Part shown: piece after piece, positions 45,715 through 55,197 of the stretch | Layout of the letters: every line of letters starts with the position of its first letter | How positions within the stretch are numbered: the stretch's first letter is position 1 | NCBI GenBank assembly: GCA_905182425.1 | Contig: CAJJBP010000012.1 | Location: forward strand, 26,009 to 90,008 | Direction: 5' to 3' | DNA length: 64,000 bases | Source: an uncultured Planktomarina sp. | GTDB taxonomy: Bacteria > Pseudomonadota > Alphaproteobacteria > Rhodobacterales > Rhodobacteraceae | Made by a program: the position numbers and the translations under genes | The notes under the pieces: generated by a model | Databases searched by the model: none | What the model saw: the letters and a program-made list of their open reading frames with translations, nothing else | What the model was told of the DNA's origin: nothing

Positions 45715-46000
45715 CTAGCGGTATGCAATTGCACGGAACTCTGACTGCACTTTCATAATAGCCGCTATCGGTATTGGCTTACGAACCAATACTCCTGCGC
45801 TTCGGTCATGATAGACGCCCACAAAGAGATTACGAACATCCAAGGCATACTCTGAACAGGCAAAGTTTACGATGGCCTTTGGATGGGAAAAGTTACGGGT
45901 GACGCTTGAGCCAGTTAGTCCACGAGCAACAAGCCAATCACTTCAGACTTAGCCAATCGAATCTGGCTCCAGTAGGTGTCTAGTTTAGCGGTAGCAGTAT
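45715..46000 (-). pseudogene. Tyrosine recombinase (phage-type integrase) remnant
   Basis: The minus frame from 45921 to a stop at 45715 reads GLTGSSVTRNFSHPKAIVNF, then YALDVRNLFVGVYHDR and VRKPIPIAAIMKVQSEFRAI. That is the core-binding region and start of the catalytic domain of a tyrosine recombinase. Upstream homology (KLDTYWSQIRLAKSE) is in another frame. The catalytic R-H-R-Y part is missing. It marks an older integration event next to the intact integrase. Confidence 0.65.
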
Positions 46001-46342
46001 TCGCCATCTGCAGGGACGGTATACCAAGCCCTTGGACTATCCGGTGATAATGATAATGCTGGCATAAATCAGCAGGGGCACGGCGAGAAAAGTAGAAATA
46101 ACCACCACGGACGAAGGTACATGGGATAGATTTGGTCAGAAATTTGGCCAGTACCTAAAAGCGGCATTACAAGCGCTAGGCTAAAAGAACTGAGTAATAA
46201 CTGGTGCTTATTTAGAATACGCTACTACTAGTAAGGCAGTTTATGGCGGACCGAGGATCCCCCGTACCATTATCTGTATAAATACGATAAAGTCTTATTT
46301 AATTGGCTATAACAGCATATTTTGTACACTTAATATATTACT

Positions 46343-46399
46343 AGACCTATTCAGACCTGTTGTAATCTGCTACTTTGTTGTGGGTAGCGTTGTGGGTAG
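46343..46399. repeat. Paired short direct repeats upstream of the integrase gene
   Basis: GTTGTGGGTAG occurs at 46377-46387 and 46389-46399, and AGACCTRTT occurs twice at 46343 and 46353. Repeats of the TGTGGGTA type before P4-like integrases may be arm-type binding sites. No tRNA gene was found here, so the attachment site itself is undefined. Confidence 0.45.
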
Positions 46400-46411
46400 G
46401 GATAGATCGTC

Positions 46412-47638
46412 ATGGCTTTTTTGAAATCAGCACGAAGTGTAGAGACGGTCAATGAAGTAGGTTACCACCGCTGTGATCGCGGCCTGTATCTACAAGTAGC
46501 TGGAAGCGGTACGAAGTCTTGGTTGTTCCGCTATAAATCCCCCGTCACAGCCAAGCAGCGCGAGATGGGTCTAGGATCGCTTAATCTTGTCCCATTAGCA
46601 GCCGCACGCGATATTGCCGTGGAATGTCATCGGCAAGTCCTTAGTGGATTGGACCCAATAGAAGAACGCGGACGGATCAAAAGAGCTAGGCAATTGGAAC
46701 AGGCACGTTCAATAACGTTCCAAGAAGCCGCAGAGCACTGCATTGCCAGTAAAAAGCCTGAGTGGAAAAATGCCAAACATGCCCAGCAATGGGGCAACTC
46801 GCTAGCAACATACGCATACCCAGTCTTTGGCACCCTATCCGTTTCCGATTTAGATACTGATCTCGTCCTAAAGGCTATTGAACCGATATGGATATCCAAG
46901 GCTGAGACCGCCAGTCGCGTTAGACAGCGTATCGAAACCGTCTGGGATTGGGCACGCGCGCGAAAGTATGTTGAAGGAGAGAACCCTGCCCGCCTACGCG
47001 GTCATCTTGATAAAATCCTCGCCAAGACTGCCAAAGTAAAACGGGTCAAGCATCACGCAGCGGTGCCATACAAGCAGATCGCTACGTTCATAACAAAGCT
47101 GAGAGGCCGCAAGGGAAGCTCAGCTTTAGCAATGGAGTTTATGATATTGACCGCAGCGCGAACAGGCGAGGTCCGGGGTGCAAGATGGCAGGAGATTGAT
47201 TTCACAGCCAAAGTATGGATCATATCTGCTGGTCGCATGAAAGCTGGTAAGGAGCATCGAGTGCCGCTCTGCGATCGAGCGTTGCAAATCCTAAACAGCA
47301 TGAAGTCTAATCGAAACCCTGACGAGTTTGTATTTCCCGGCTGGAAGGCTGGGACCGGGCTAAGTGATGGGGCCATGCTTGCCCTATTGAGAAAGATGGA
47401 TGTGGGGCCATACACACCGCATGGCTTCCGAAGTACGTTTCGAGACTGGGCCGCAGAGGAGGCCCACCAGTTCTCAAATGAGACTGTTGAGCTAGCTTTA
47501 GCTCATACTATCAGAAATTTAGCTGAAGCGGCATACAGGCGTGGAGATCAGTTGGAGAGGCGCAGAGAGCTTATGGCAGCTTGGAACGATTATACCGATC
47601 AGCATTCTCAGTCTAAGGAGGAAGAAGATGAGCGTTAG
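46412..47638 (+). CDS. Tyrosine site-specific integrase, P4-like with N-terminal arm-binding domain
   Basis: This 408-residue integrase has a DUF4102-like arm-binding domain (GLYLQVAGSGTKSWLFRYKSP, residues 20-45), a core-binding domain, and a catalytic domain with R in TAARTGEVRGARWQEID, HGFRSTFRDWA (H-x-x-R), then ELALAH and the nucleophile Tyr in AEAAYRRGD. All catalytic residues are present, so it should be active. It leads a run of genes resembling a phage satellite or integrative element. Confidence 0.93.
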   Translation: MAFLKSARSVETVNEVGYHRCDRGLYLQVAGSGTKSWLFRYKSPVTAKQREMGLGSLNLVPLAAARDIAVECHRQVLSGLDPIEERGRIKRARQLEQARSITFQEAAEHCIASKKPEWKNAKHAQQWGNSLATYAYPVFGTLSVSDLDTDLVLKAIEPIWISKAETASRVRQRIETVWDWARARKYVEGENPARLRGHLDKILAKTAKVKRVKHHAAVPYKQIATFITKLRGRKGSSALAMEFMILTAARTGEVRGARWQEIDFTAKVWIISAGRMKAGKEHRVPLCDRALQILNSMKSNRNPDEFVFPGWKAGTGLSDGAMLALLRKMDVGPYTPHGFRSTFRDWAAEEAHQFSNETVELALAHTIRNLAEAAYRRGDQLERRRELMAAWNDYTDQHSQSKEEEDER

Positions 47639-48037
47639 AAAAGGACAGGCGCGGTTAAGAAAAATAGCCACCCAAATATCTAGCGACGCCCCCCTAAGCG
47701 ACGAAGACCAAGCATTCTTAGTGACTGCATTGCAGACCATTGCCAATGGAGAAGATGCAGAGACTGCATTAGGCGTAAAGGCCAAGAAAGGTGAGCGCAA
47801 AAGCCATTACGCCAGAAACACTGAGTTCAATAAACAGCTATTTTTTGGCTGGTTGAAGACTGCGATGGCACCAGAAGACGAAGACCCACCGAAAGCGGGT
47901 TGGGGTTGTCACTAAAAGATGCTGTCAGGAAAGCCGCCAAGGATTGGCCAAGCCTACCCTCAGAGGAAAGCCTGCTCCGTCAATGGAACGGCGTTCGAAA
48001 GGATCAAGGTAGGACTTTCAAAGTAAAAACGGATTAA
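47628..48037 (+). CDS. Small element-encoded protein, frame broken near its C-terminus
   Basis: The ATG overlaps the integrase stop region behind AAGGAGG. The first frame gives 95 residues (MSVRKGQARLRKIATQISS, then GDAETALGV-like NGEDAETALGVKAKKGER) and ends at 47915. Continuing in another frame adds LSLKDAVRKAAKDWPSLPS and ends with RTFKVKTD at 48037. Loss of one G near 47897-47899 would explain the break. The family is not recognised; it looks basic and helical, perhaps a regulatory or DNA-binding protein of the element. Confidence 0.65.
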
Positions 48038-48124
48038 AATCGCGATTTAAGTCCTTCGACACACCTTTTGTCAAAGGCTAATGCTCCAATCAAAGCCACT
48101 TAGCTATGATAGGAGACGGTCAAG

Positions 48125-48340
48125 ATGGACGTAGAAACTACGCAAAAGCGCATTGTCAGGATGAAAGATCTTCCCTCTAAAATAGGGTTCCAGCCATCAA
48201 CAATTTACGGTCTGATTGCAGAAGGAAAATTCCCTGCACCACATAAACTGGTCCCCGGCGGCAGAGCCGCAGGGTGGCTTGAGAGCACAATCGATGCGTG
48301 GATAAAAAGTGGAGCCAGTCAAAATGAGGAGATGAAATAA
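48125..48340 (+). CDS. AlpA-family excisionase/transcription activator
   Basis: This 71-residue winged-helix protein of the AlpA/MerR-like group has IVRMKDLPSKIGFQPSTIYGLIAEGKFPAPHKL followed by AGWLESTIDAWI. Such proteins activate integrase expression or act as excisionase in P4-like elements. GGAGACGG precedes the ATG. Its stop overlaps the primase ATG as TAATG. Confidence 0.88.
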   Translation: MDVETTQKRIVRMKDLPSKIGFQPSTIYGLIAEGKFPAPHKLVPGGRAAGWLESTIDAWIKSGASQNEEMK

Positions 48341-50624
48341 TGCGGTCCTCCCCATTGAACCCAGATTTTGACTTAGCTCAGCGTTTCTTGAATGCACTCG
48401 ACCCAAATGGGAAATTTACATTCCAAACATTTGATGATGACCAAGACCGCAAGGACAAAAGTTTAACCAGGCAATTTAATGGCACCCTGCGAGAATATTT
48501 TGATCAGCTAAGCGGTTTGCAAGAAAAGGGAGCTGGCATCTTCGTCACAATAAATCAAACAGACCTCAAAGGCCGCAAAGCCGAAAATGTTGTTGCTGTG
48601 AGGGCAATCTATGTCGACTTAGATGGAGCGCCTATTGAACCGGTATTAGAGCATAATTGCGAACCTCATATTATCGTAGAGTCTTCTGAAGGAAGATGGC
48701 ATGCTTACTGGCGGATCATCCTAAATAAAGACGATTTCACACCGGCTCAGAAGGCTCTCATCAAAGCCTTTGACGGCGATAAAAGTGTTATCGATCTCCC
48801 TAGGGTTATGCGACTCCCCGGTTTTTTTCATCAAAAGATCAAGGACGGCGTCAAGTCTCCTCCCTTCATGACCCGATTAGAACAGGTTGTAGAATTTGGC
48901 TCAAAGTATTCAGCAGAAGATTTGTTCAGCTATTTTCCTAAATCGGATAGTGAAAAAACCAAAAATAAAGTTGCAGACTGCGCAGATTACCAGCCACCTG
49001 ACGCAAAAACAGTAGCAGAAATACTTACATATCTCGATCCAGCGGACCGAGAAGAATGGATAGCGACTGCGCACGCTTTGAAAGCATTAGATGAAAACTA
49101 TCTTTCGCTATTTCTCGATTTTTCTGAGGGAAAATTCTCTGCTCAAAAGCCCGGAAATTATGTAGGTAGAGACGATGTTATTAAAACATGGAATTCGCTC
49201 AAACCCGTCAGGACAGGTTTTGGTGCATTGGAAGCACGCGCAAAAAAACGTGGGTACATGCCAAGCTTTTCAGGTTCAGGTTTCCAAACGGGAAGCCAAA
49301 TAGAAGTGGCCAAAGAAACTATACCTCTACTCAAAGAACAATTTGAGAATATTATTTTTGATGAGGGCAGCTTTTGGGGTTATAATAAAATCGCCTGGCA
49401 AGAGATCATCCCCATCGAAATTCGGCGAACCATTCATCAATTTGATGGAGCAAAAGTTAAAAAAGCGAAGCTAAAACTGAGCAAGGCATTTATCGACGGC
49501 GTTATTAATGAACTTGCAGTAATGCTCAACAGCAACAGATTTTTCGAAAATGCTGCCAAGGGCGTTAACATGCTGAATGGTTTTGTTAAAATTTCAGTAG
49601 ACGGTACCGTTGAACTGGTTCAACATCACGCTGACCTAAGGCAGAGGTTCTGCATTCAATATAGCTATAAACCAAAGTTGACCGCAGCTTACTCTGGTCT
49701 TTTAAACACATTATTCACTGGGTGTTTTGGTGCAGAGTCCGAAGAGTATGGCTCTTTAATCTTACAGATGTATGGCGCTTCTATCTGTGGGGTTGGGACG
49801 CGGTTAAAAGAACCGAAAGCATTCATCCTTTATGGGCAATCTGCAGCGAATGGTAAATCCACCATTCAAGAGGTGCTGAGGCGTATACTTCCGCATGATG
49901 TCATTTGCAGCATATCGCCAGGTGACATGGATAAAGAACAGTATCTGGCCAAGTTAATCGGGGCGTCAGCAAATCTGTCTGATGAGTTATCAAACGCTGC
50001 AGCTATCTCATCGGACAAATTCAAAGCTGTAATTACGGGAGACCCTGTTACCGCAAAGATCATCTACAAAGAGCCAGTGGAGTTCAAACCCAGAGCTATG
50101 CATATTTTGTCGACTAATGTACTTCCAAGTTTTAAAGGCGGCATAGATGCGGGGATCGAGCGCCGACTGCTGGTAATACCGTTCAGTCGAACAATACCTG
50201 TTGAAGAGCGGATCTCAGACTTTGAAACAAAGTTAATGAGAGAGCAGGGAGCCATTTTGATTTCAGAGGCCATCCGCGAAGCGGCAATAGTGTTTAAAAA
50301 CGGTCACTACTCGATGCCAGCCTCTTGCCAAGAGGCAACCACGCAGTGGATGAAAGAAGCGGACACTGTGAGAAGCTGGTTAGAAGACGGTGGTTTAAAA
50401 AGAGCCGTACCAATACGCGTAGCAAAGCTTTTCAATGAAGTTTACATTTACTTCAGAAAAGACATGGATGAAGTTGGTATCAAATATATCCCTGGGTTGC
50501 CAAATTTAACTCAAAAATAAGGGAATTCATCACCAATGACCCGAGTTGGGAGGAGGTTCGACATTCAGACGGGAAGAAAATTCAAAGGTCTAATCTAGTG
50601 ACTCGAATGACTGGAAATTCGTAG
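48340..50624 (+). CDS. Primase-helicase (RepB/PriCT/D5-type) of the mobile element, C-terminus frame-shifted
   Basis: The protein has an N-terminal RepB-type primase region (AVRAIYVDLDGAPIEP, with acidic YVDLD, residues 85-100; VMRLPGFFHQK), a PriCT-like helical linker (DREEWIATAHALKAL), and a D5-like SF3 helicase with Walker A YGQSAANGKSTIQ and Walker B-like LIGASANLSDEL. The open frame stops at 50520. A neighbouring frame continues NSKIREFITNDPSWEEVRHS and KKIQRSNLV to a TAG at 50622-50624, matching the usual end of such primases; loss of one T at 50505-50507 explains it. It probably starts replication of the excised element. Confidence 0.85.
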
Positions 50625-50713
50625 ACTTTTCAATTTAGCATCACACTAGACAGTTCAGATTATGAATGTTTGCGGAAAATCGAGTCACTACGATCACTAA
50701 ATGAAATTGCGCC

Positions 50714-50845
50714 CCAATGAATTTGCGGCACCAGTATTAAAGGCCCATGGTCCCAGGACCGCGGCCCTTGTTTGGGGGTACCCCTAAGCGGCATCCCTGC
50801 TTGCCCCCAAGAAAGGCCGCAGTAACCCCCACGGCAATCGGTCCA
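50714..50845. repeat. Degenerate repeat, copy A part 1
   Basis: This non-coding segment (AATGAATTTGCGGCACC onward, including AAAGGCCCATGGTCC) aligns with 61866-61985 (AATGAATCTACGCTCCC; AAAGGGCCGTGGTCC). The HGG-protein gene follows it directly, and part 2 of the same copy follows that gene. Confidence 0.6.
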
Positions 50846-50862
50846 ATGCCAATGGTCTACTA

Positions 50863-51222
50863 TCACCGAGCTCCCAATCTTTGACGCCATTTCTTGTCCA
50901 GATGACCGTGGTCCACGAACCAAGCCTCCAGCTCCTTCAGTTCGCCGCGCATCTGCCGCCCCTCCTCTGCAAAGCGCCGTGCTTCTGCGCGCTTCTCTTT
51001 GGTGAACTTGCCGTGCTTGGTTCGAGCCTCTGTGAGTCGCGCAAGGCCGTCCTTGGTCCTCGGTCCGGTGCTCGCGCCTCCATGGACCCGACAGCGCCCT
51101 ACAGGCTGCTTTGCGGGCGCCTGGCAAGAAGTGCCTCGCCGGGTCTTGGCGCCGCACCGTTGGCCGGGCCAATCGGGGCCAAACCGCCATGGAATACCTT
51201 TTTCGAGGTTGGTGTTTGTCAT
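50863..51222 (-). CDS. Small HGG-motif protein, likely zinc-binding, mobile-element associated
   Basis: This 119-residue protein has a C-x-K-T-type region RCGAKTRRGTSCQAPA, then RCRVHGGASTGPRT, the HGG/STGPRT signature common in small proteins of proteobacterial prophages and islands. A basic helix (TKEKRAEARRFAEEGRQM) follows. GGTGGAG precedes the ATG. Function unknown; three cysteines and a histidine could bind zinc. Confidence 0.7.
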   Translation of the reverse strand: MTNTNLEKGIPWRFGPDWPGQRCGAKTRRGTSCQAPAKQPVGRCRVHGGASTGPRTKDGLARLTEARTKHGKFTKEKRAEARRFAEEGRQMRGELKELEAWFVDHGHLDKKWRQRLGAR

Positions 51223-51289
51223 GCTGAAATCTCCACCAGTTATGAGGTATTATTATACCCCATTTTGGATGGCTTGGCTAGGCATGCGT

Positions 51290-51547
51290 GACTTGGTCCA
51301 CGGACCGCGGCCCGGGCAAAACCATCCAACGCCGATTGGGCTCTGCAGCAACGCTGATAAGCTGGACGTGGGTGCGTGCTCTATGGCCCGATAGTGCCCT
51401 GGCTCTTGGTTCCTCGTCTACGGGCCTAGGCAGGATGGTCCAGGAACCCCGGGCCGGGTTTAAGGTAGCTAAATGCTGGAGTGCTTTGTCATTCGGCATG
51501 GTTACAAATCAGCCCTACCCGCTTCAAACAAGTTTACTCTGACAGTG
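51290..51547. repeat. Degenerate repeat, copy A part 2, cut by an IS6 end
   Basis: This aligns with 61985-62222. The best block is GGACGTGGGTGCGTGCTC, identical in both, followed by TATGGYCCGATAGTGCC. The copy ends at 51547, where IS6 end sequence begins, while the other copy continues into different sequence. Confidence 0.65.
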
Positions 51548-51596
51548 CCAAAAATAGGGATCAACCGCGAAACCGTCAAGTTTGTCTGACAACACC
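51548..51596. mobile_element. Solo right end of an IS6-family element
   Basis: These 49 bases match 60180-60228 of the full copy with one difference (CCGCGAAACC against CCGCAAAACC) and end in the same inverted repeat, TTTGTCTGACAACACC. No transposase remains. It marks the left limit of the GC-rich cassette and has the same orientation as the right-hand IS copy. Confidence 0.85.
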
Positions 51597-51637
51597 GTTT
51601 TCCAACACTGTTAGATCACTTAGTTCCATCGTATTTT

Positions 51638-52018
51638 TTACTTTTCAGAAAGTTTCTTCTCGAACTTCTCAACCTCCTCCATCAAGATTGGGAGGCCCAT
51701 CGTCATCGAATGAATTCCCATGATCGAAGTCAGTTGAATTACCTCCAGAATTTCTTCTTTGGTGGCACCAGCTTCAAGGGCATTTTGCATGTGTCGACGC
51801 GCGCCCGATGGCCAAAGATGGGTTGTGGCGACATTGATAGCGATAAATATTAACTCTTTGTACTTTTGCGGCAATGGCCCGTTTTGCGGTACTGCACGGA
51901 ATGCCAGAAAGGTTTCAAGATAGTCTGGATCCAGCTCAAGAAGTGAATCCCAAAAAGGGTTCCAATCGCCGGTAGCGCGCTGCGCTTCGATAGCCGGGTA
52001 AGATTTTTTTTCTGTCAT
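51638..52018 (-). CDS. Carboxymuconolactone decarboxylase-family protein
   Basis: This 126-residue CMD/AhpD-fold protein has LPQKYKELIFIAINVA, then HLWPSGARRHMQNALEAGATKEEILEVIQL. It lacks the CxxC pair of AhpD peroxidase-type members, so it is closer to decarboxylase-type or uncharacterised members. It is the last gene of the minus-strand cassette operon, 55 bases after the ThDP enzyme gene. Confidence 0.85.
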   Translation of the reverse strand: MTEKKSYPAIEAQRATGDWNPFWDSLLELDPDYLETFLAFRAVPQNGPLPQKYKELIFIAINVATTHLWPSGARRHMQNALEAGATKEEILEVIQLTSIMGIHSMTMGLPILMEEVEKFEKKLSEK

Positions 52019-52073
52019 GATGACACTTTCATGATTTCACTGCGAAATGAGCTGTTGCTGGAATTGGTTTCCA

Positions 52074-53762
52074 TTACCCGCCGCGATGTTTGAAACTATC
52101 GCGCCGGAATGAATAAAGCGCGGCTGGATCGACCTGTACATCTATCACCGCTGGTTTGCCACATGCAAGTGCTGCTTCAATCGCCTCGGCCATTTCCGGC
52201 AAGGTTTGCGCGCGATAACCTTTGGCTCCGTAGAGATCAGCCAGTTTGTCAAAAGGCGGGCTTGAGATATCCGCGCCAATGTATCGACCTCCAAAAAAGT
52301 CACGTTGGTAGGCTTTCTCGGCCCCCCAACAGCCGTTGTTCATCACCACTGTCACCGAATTGATCCCGCAGTCAACAGCCGTAGATAATTCCGAAACGGT
52401 CATGCCAAAACCGCCATCCCCCATCAGGCTGACTACGGGGCGCTCTGGCATGGCCAACTTTACCCCCAACCCAGCAGCAAATGAAAAGCCAACCAGTCCA
52501 AAATCAAGCGGCGTGAACAGGCTTTTGGGTTCCCAATAGTTCAGCGCATCCGTGGCCTGAAGGCACAATGTGCCCGCATCCATTGTGATCGCCGCATTTT
52601 GCGGCAGCACATCGCGCAGGGTCTTGAACAAGCCCGACGGTTGGATTGGTAATTTATCTGTATCCGCATCCGCATCGCGTTTGGCCAAATAGGCCGCACG
52701 CTCGGCCTTGTAGGTTTGGGTCCATGCATCAGCTTCTGCGCGGCGGGCAAGTTTCTCTCCGGCCAAGCGCAACTGATCAGTAACAGTCGGCGCGTCGCCC
52801 CAGATCCCCATCTCAACTGGAAAATAGCGCCCGATGGCGGTGGGTTCCTGTTCGACATGGATGATTTTGGCATCCCGGTTGATGTTGTCATAACTGTAGA
52901 AAGTTGCGTTAAATCCGATCCGCGTGCCAAGGGCGAGGATCACATCCGCCTCTTTCACCAGCCGCGAGGCCACCACATTGCCGCGTGGCCCCATTTGTCC
53001 CGCGTTGAGCGGATGGCCAAAGGGCACCGCATCCCCGTGCCCCGGAGAACTGACCACAGGGGCGTTGAACACTTCGGCCAGCGCCATTGCCTTGTCACCC
53101 GTTCCGGTGTTTTTAATCCCACCGCCTGCAATAATGACCGGACGCGCCGCCCCTGCCAGCAGTTGTGCTGCCTGCGCGATTGCCGCTTCGGGTGCTGCCG
53201 TCGCGCCAACCGGGCGGTAGTTTTGCGGATGCTGCATCGGTTCATAGTCAGCTTGACCCGACAATACATCGCGCGGCAAGTTCAACTGGACCGGACCTTT
53301 GCGCGGCGCATGGGCGACGCGAAAGGCCTCACGGACCATTTCGGGAACTCTGTCCGCACTTGTGGCGGTCCATGTCTTTTTGGTGATCGGCGTGAACAGC
53401 GCCTGCTGATCCACTTCCTGAAAAGCGTCGCGGTACACATGCCCCGTCGCCAGCGCCCCCGCGATTGAAACGATGGGGGTGTAGGCGGCTTTCGCTTGTG
53501 CCAATCCGGTCACCAGATTGGTTGTGCCGGGGCCATTTTGTCCGGCCAGTACAACACCTGCATTACCCGACGCACGGGCATAGCCATCGGCCATATGGGT
53601 GCCGGTCCGCTCGTCATGGATACCGATAAAGTTGATTTTTTTTTCGTGATAAAGAGCATCAAACATCTCCATTGTAGCGGACCCAATCAGGCCAAACACG
53701 AATTCGGTCCTTTCCGCCTTAAGCGCTTCGACTGCGGCCTGACCGCCTGTGAGTTTTGTCAT
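52074..53762 (-). CDS. Thiamine-diphosphate-dependent enzyme (acetolactate synthase/benzoylformate decarboxylase-like)
   Basis: This 562-residue protein has three ThDP domains: PYR (GLIGSATMEMFDA and the activating Glu in IHDERTGTHMADGYARASG), the central domain (GGGIKNTG), and PP with the Mg/ThDP motif GDGGFGMTVSELSTAV and MNNGCW. No ilvN-like small subunit is nearby, so it is probably catabolic, decarboxylating or ligating a 2-oxo acid. Eighteen bases separate it from the alpha/beta hydrolase gene. Confidence 0.9.
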   Translation of the reverse strand: MTKLTGGQAAVEALKAERTEFVFGLIGSATMEMFDALYHEKKINFIGIHDERTGTHMADGYARASGNAGVVLAGQNGPGTTNLVTGLAQAKAAYTPIVSIAGALATGHVYRDAFQEVDQQALFTPITKKTWTATSADRVPEMVREAFRVAHAPRKGPVQLNLPRDVLSGQADYEPMQHPQNYRPVGATAAPEAAIAQAAQLLAGAARPVIIAGGGIKNTGTGDKAMALAEVFNAPVVSSPGHGDAVPFGHPLNAGQMGPRGNVVASRLVKEADVILALGTRIGFNATFYSYDNINRDAKIIHVEQEPTAIGRYFPVEMGIWGDAPTVTDQLRLAGEKLARRAEADAWTQTYKAERAAYLAKRDADADTDKLPIQPSGLFKTLRDVLPQNAAITMDAGTLCLQATDALNYWEPKSLFTPLDFGLVGFSFAAGLGVKLAMPERPVVSLMGDGGFGMTVSELSTAVDCGINSVTVVMNNGCWGAEKAYQRDFFGGRYIGADISSPPFDKLADLYGAKGYRAQTLPEMAEAIEAALACGKPAVIDVQVDPAALYSFRRDSFKHRGG

Positions 53763-53779
53763 GTTCTATCCTTTGATAT

Positions 53780-54580
53780 TTAGCCAACAGTGCGACCCAA
53801 AAAATCCGCTATCGGGGTGGAAAATGTGTCAGGGTCTTCTATCAACCCAAGGTGTTGAAGCGACGCAACGATATGCACTTCTGCCCCATTGATTTCGGCG
53901 GCAATCGCCCGTGTCATAGCTGGTGTTGACCCGCTATCGTTCTCACAGGTCATCACCAGCGTGGGAAGATTGATCGGCAGATCTGGCTGGATCAGTTCAA
54001 CCACCCCATGCGCTAGCACAAGGCGATGGGCCGCATAGTTTTCAGGGTCATTGGCCAGCACAATATCGCGGATTTGGGCTACTTTATCTGGGTGATCGCT
54101 GCGATAGCCTGAAGTGAACCAGCGGGCCAATGTCACGTCGAGATTTGCCGCCGGGCCACCAGCGTCAGTATCATGGGCGCGTTCTTCGATCAGCTTTTGC
54201 TGCTCTGCACCGCGCTCGTGTGGAGAATTTAAGATGGCCAAAGCCGACACTCGCTCCGGATGATCTATTGCCATGCGACGGTTAATCATCCCACCCAACG
54301 AAAAACCAACCAGCGCCGCTTGCGCGATGGCCAATTCATCCATCAATGCGATCAACTGCTCTGACAGAACCGTCAGGCTCGGCGAGCGATTAGGCAGCCG
54401 CGTTTGCCCATGCCCGCACAGATCATAACTCAGCACACGGAACCGGCGCGCCAGCACCGGGGCGATTTGTCTGAATGTGCTGTCGCAGGTCAGCCCAAGC
54501 CCATGGATCAGCGCCACGACCGGCGTGCCCTCTGGTCCGCTGAGCGTATAGGATGTTCCCGCTGCGCTGACAGGCATCAC
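53780..54580 (-). CDS. Alpha/beta hydrolase, enol-lactonase-like
   Basis: This 266-residue hydrolase has the oxyanion region LIHGLGL, the nucleophile elbow GFSLGG (Ser about 101), the acid in TCENDSG and the catalytic His in SLQHLGLIEDP. The family includes PcaD-type 3-oxoadipate enol-lactonases and many C-C or ester hydrolases. It overlaps the DUF1185 gene by four bases, indicating one operon. Confidence 0.88.
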   Translation of the reverse strand: MMPVSAAGTSYTLSGPEGTPVVALIHGLGLTCDSTFRQIAPVLARRFRVLSYDLCGHGQTRLPNRSPSLTVLSEQLIALMDELAIAQAALVGFSLGGMINRRMAIDHPERVSALAILNSPHERGAEQQKLIEERAHDTDAGGPAANLDVTLARWFTSGYRSDHPDKVAQIRDIVLANDPENYAAHRLVLAHGVVELIQPDLPINLPTLVMTCENDSGSTPAMTRAIAAEINGAEVHIVASLQHLGLIEDPDTFSTPIADFLGRTVG

Positions 54581-55173
54581 ACGCCCGCCGGGTTATCAAC
54601 GTCACGGCCCATTTCCCGCAGATCTTCATAGCGATCGCCAATGCGGTGATTAGGATGCCCGCCGACCGAGGCACCAAGAGCGACGATAATTTCATCCTCG
54701 GCGGGGGAGTCGGAGATACTGGTCTGGATGGTCTGATAATGCGAGCGCCGCCCGCCATCGTCCTTATCCATCAGGGGTATGGTTATCGCACAATTTGCGG
54801 CACCACGGGTGTTGGAGAACACAAGGTATGATTTGGCATTAATCGCTTCGCGAAATTGATTTCCAAAGTGCAGCGTGTGCGTCATGGCTTGCGCATGTTC
54901 GACTTCGCCCCCCATGCCGACAATGCTCGCTTTTCCGCATCCCTCAAGCTTGTCGCCACATATATCTAGCAACATTTTAGTTAAAAGCTTGCCAATGACC
55001 GGGCCGTGTTCCTGAATTTCAGGGCGCATGTTTTCAACATAACCGCGTCCAAACCACGGGTTCTTGATGATCACCAGGGCCGCCACAAGCAATGTCGGCT
55101 CAGAGACCTTTTTCCACCCTTCCAGATAAGTTGTCTGTTGCCACATTAGGGTCCGACGGACTTCAACTGGCAT
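54577..55173 (-). CDS. Amino-acid synthesis (DUF1185) family protein
   Basis: This 198-residue protein has the RRTLMWQQTTYLEGWK start, then NPWFGRGYVENM, GKASIVGMGGEVEHAQAMTHT and HPNHRIGDRYEDLREM, all typical of DUF1185 (Pfam AA_synth, poorly characterised despite the name). I place the start at ATG 55173 behind AAGGAA; the frame runs to 55197. It is the first gene of the cassette's minus-strand operon and diverges from the GntR gene. Confidence 0.85.
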   Translation of the reverse strand: MPVEVRRTLMWQQTTYLEGWKKVSEPTLLVAALVIIKNPWFGRGYVENMRPEIQEHGPVIGKLLTKMLLDICGDKLEGCGKASIVGMGGEVEHAQAMTHTLHFGNQFREAINAKSYLVFSNTRGAANCAITIPLMDKDDGGRRSHYQTIQTSISDSPAEDEIIVALGASVGGHPNHRIGDRYEDLREMGRDVDNPAGV

Positions 55174-55197
55174 TTTCGCGTTCCTTTGTTTTTTCAT

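Noticed and set aside
45593..46411. tRNA-type attachment site for the integrase
   Set aside because: No cloverleaf or tRNA 3' end could be built from this stretch; only the dead integrase and short repeats are present.
47890..47915. Programmed -1 frameshift in the small element gene
   Set aside because: No slippery heptamer of the X XXY YYZ type or downstream pseudoknot was evident; a lost base in a G run is simpler.
52716..53468. Plus-strand ORF of 250 codons opposite the ThDP enzyme gene
   Set aside because: It is antisense within a GC-rich gene with strong ThDP motifs and has no recognisable domain.
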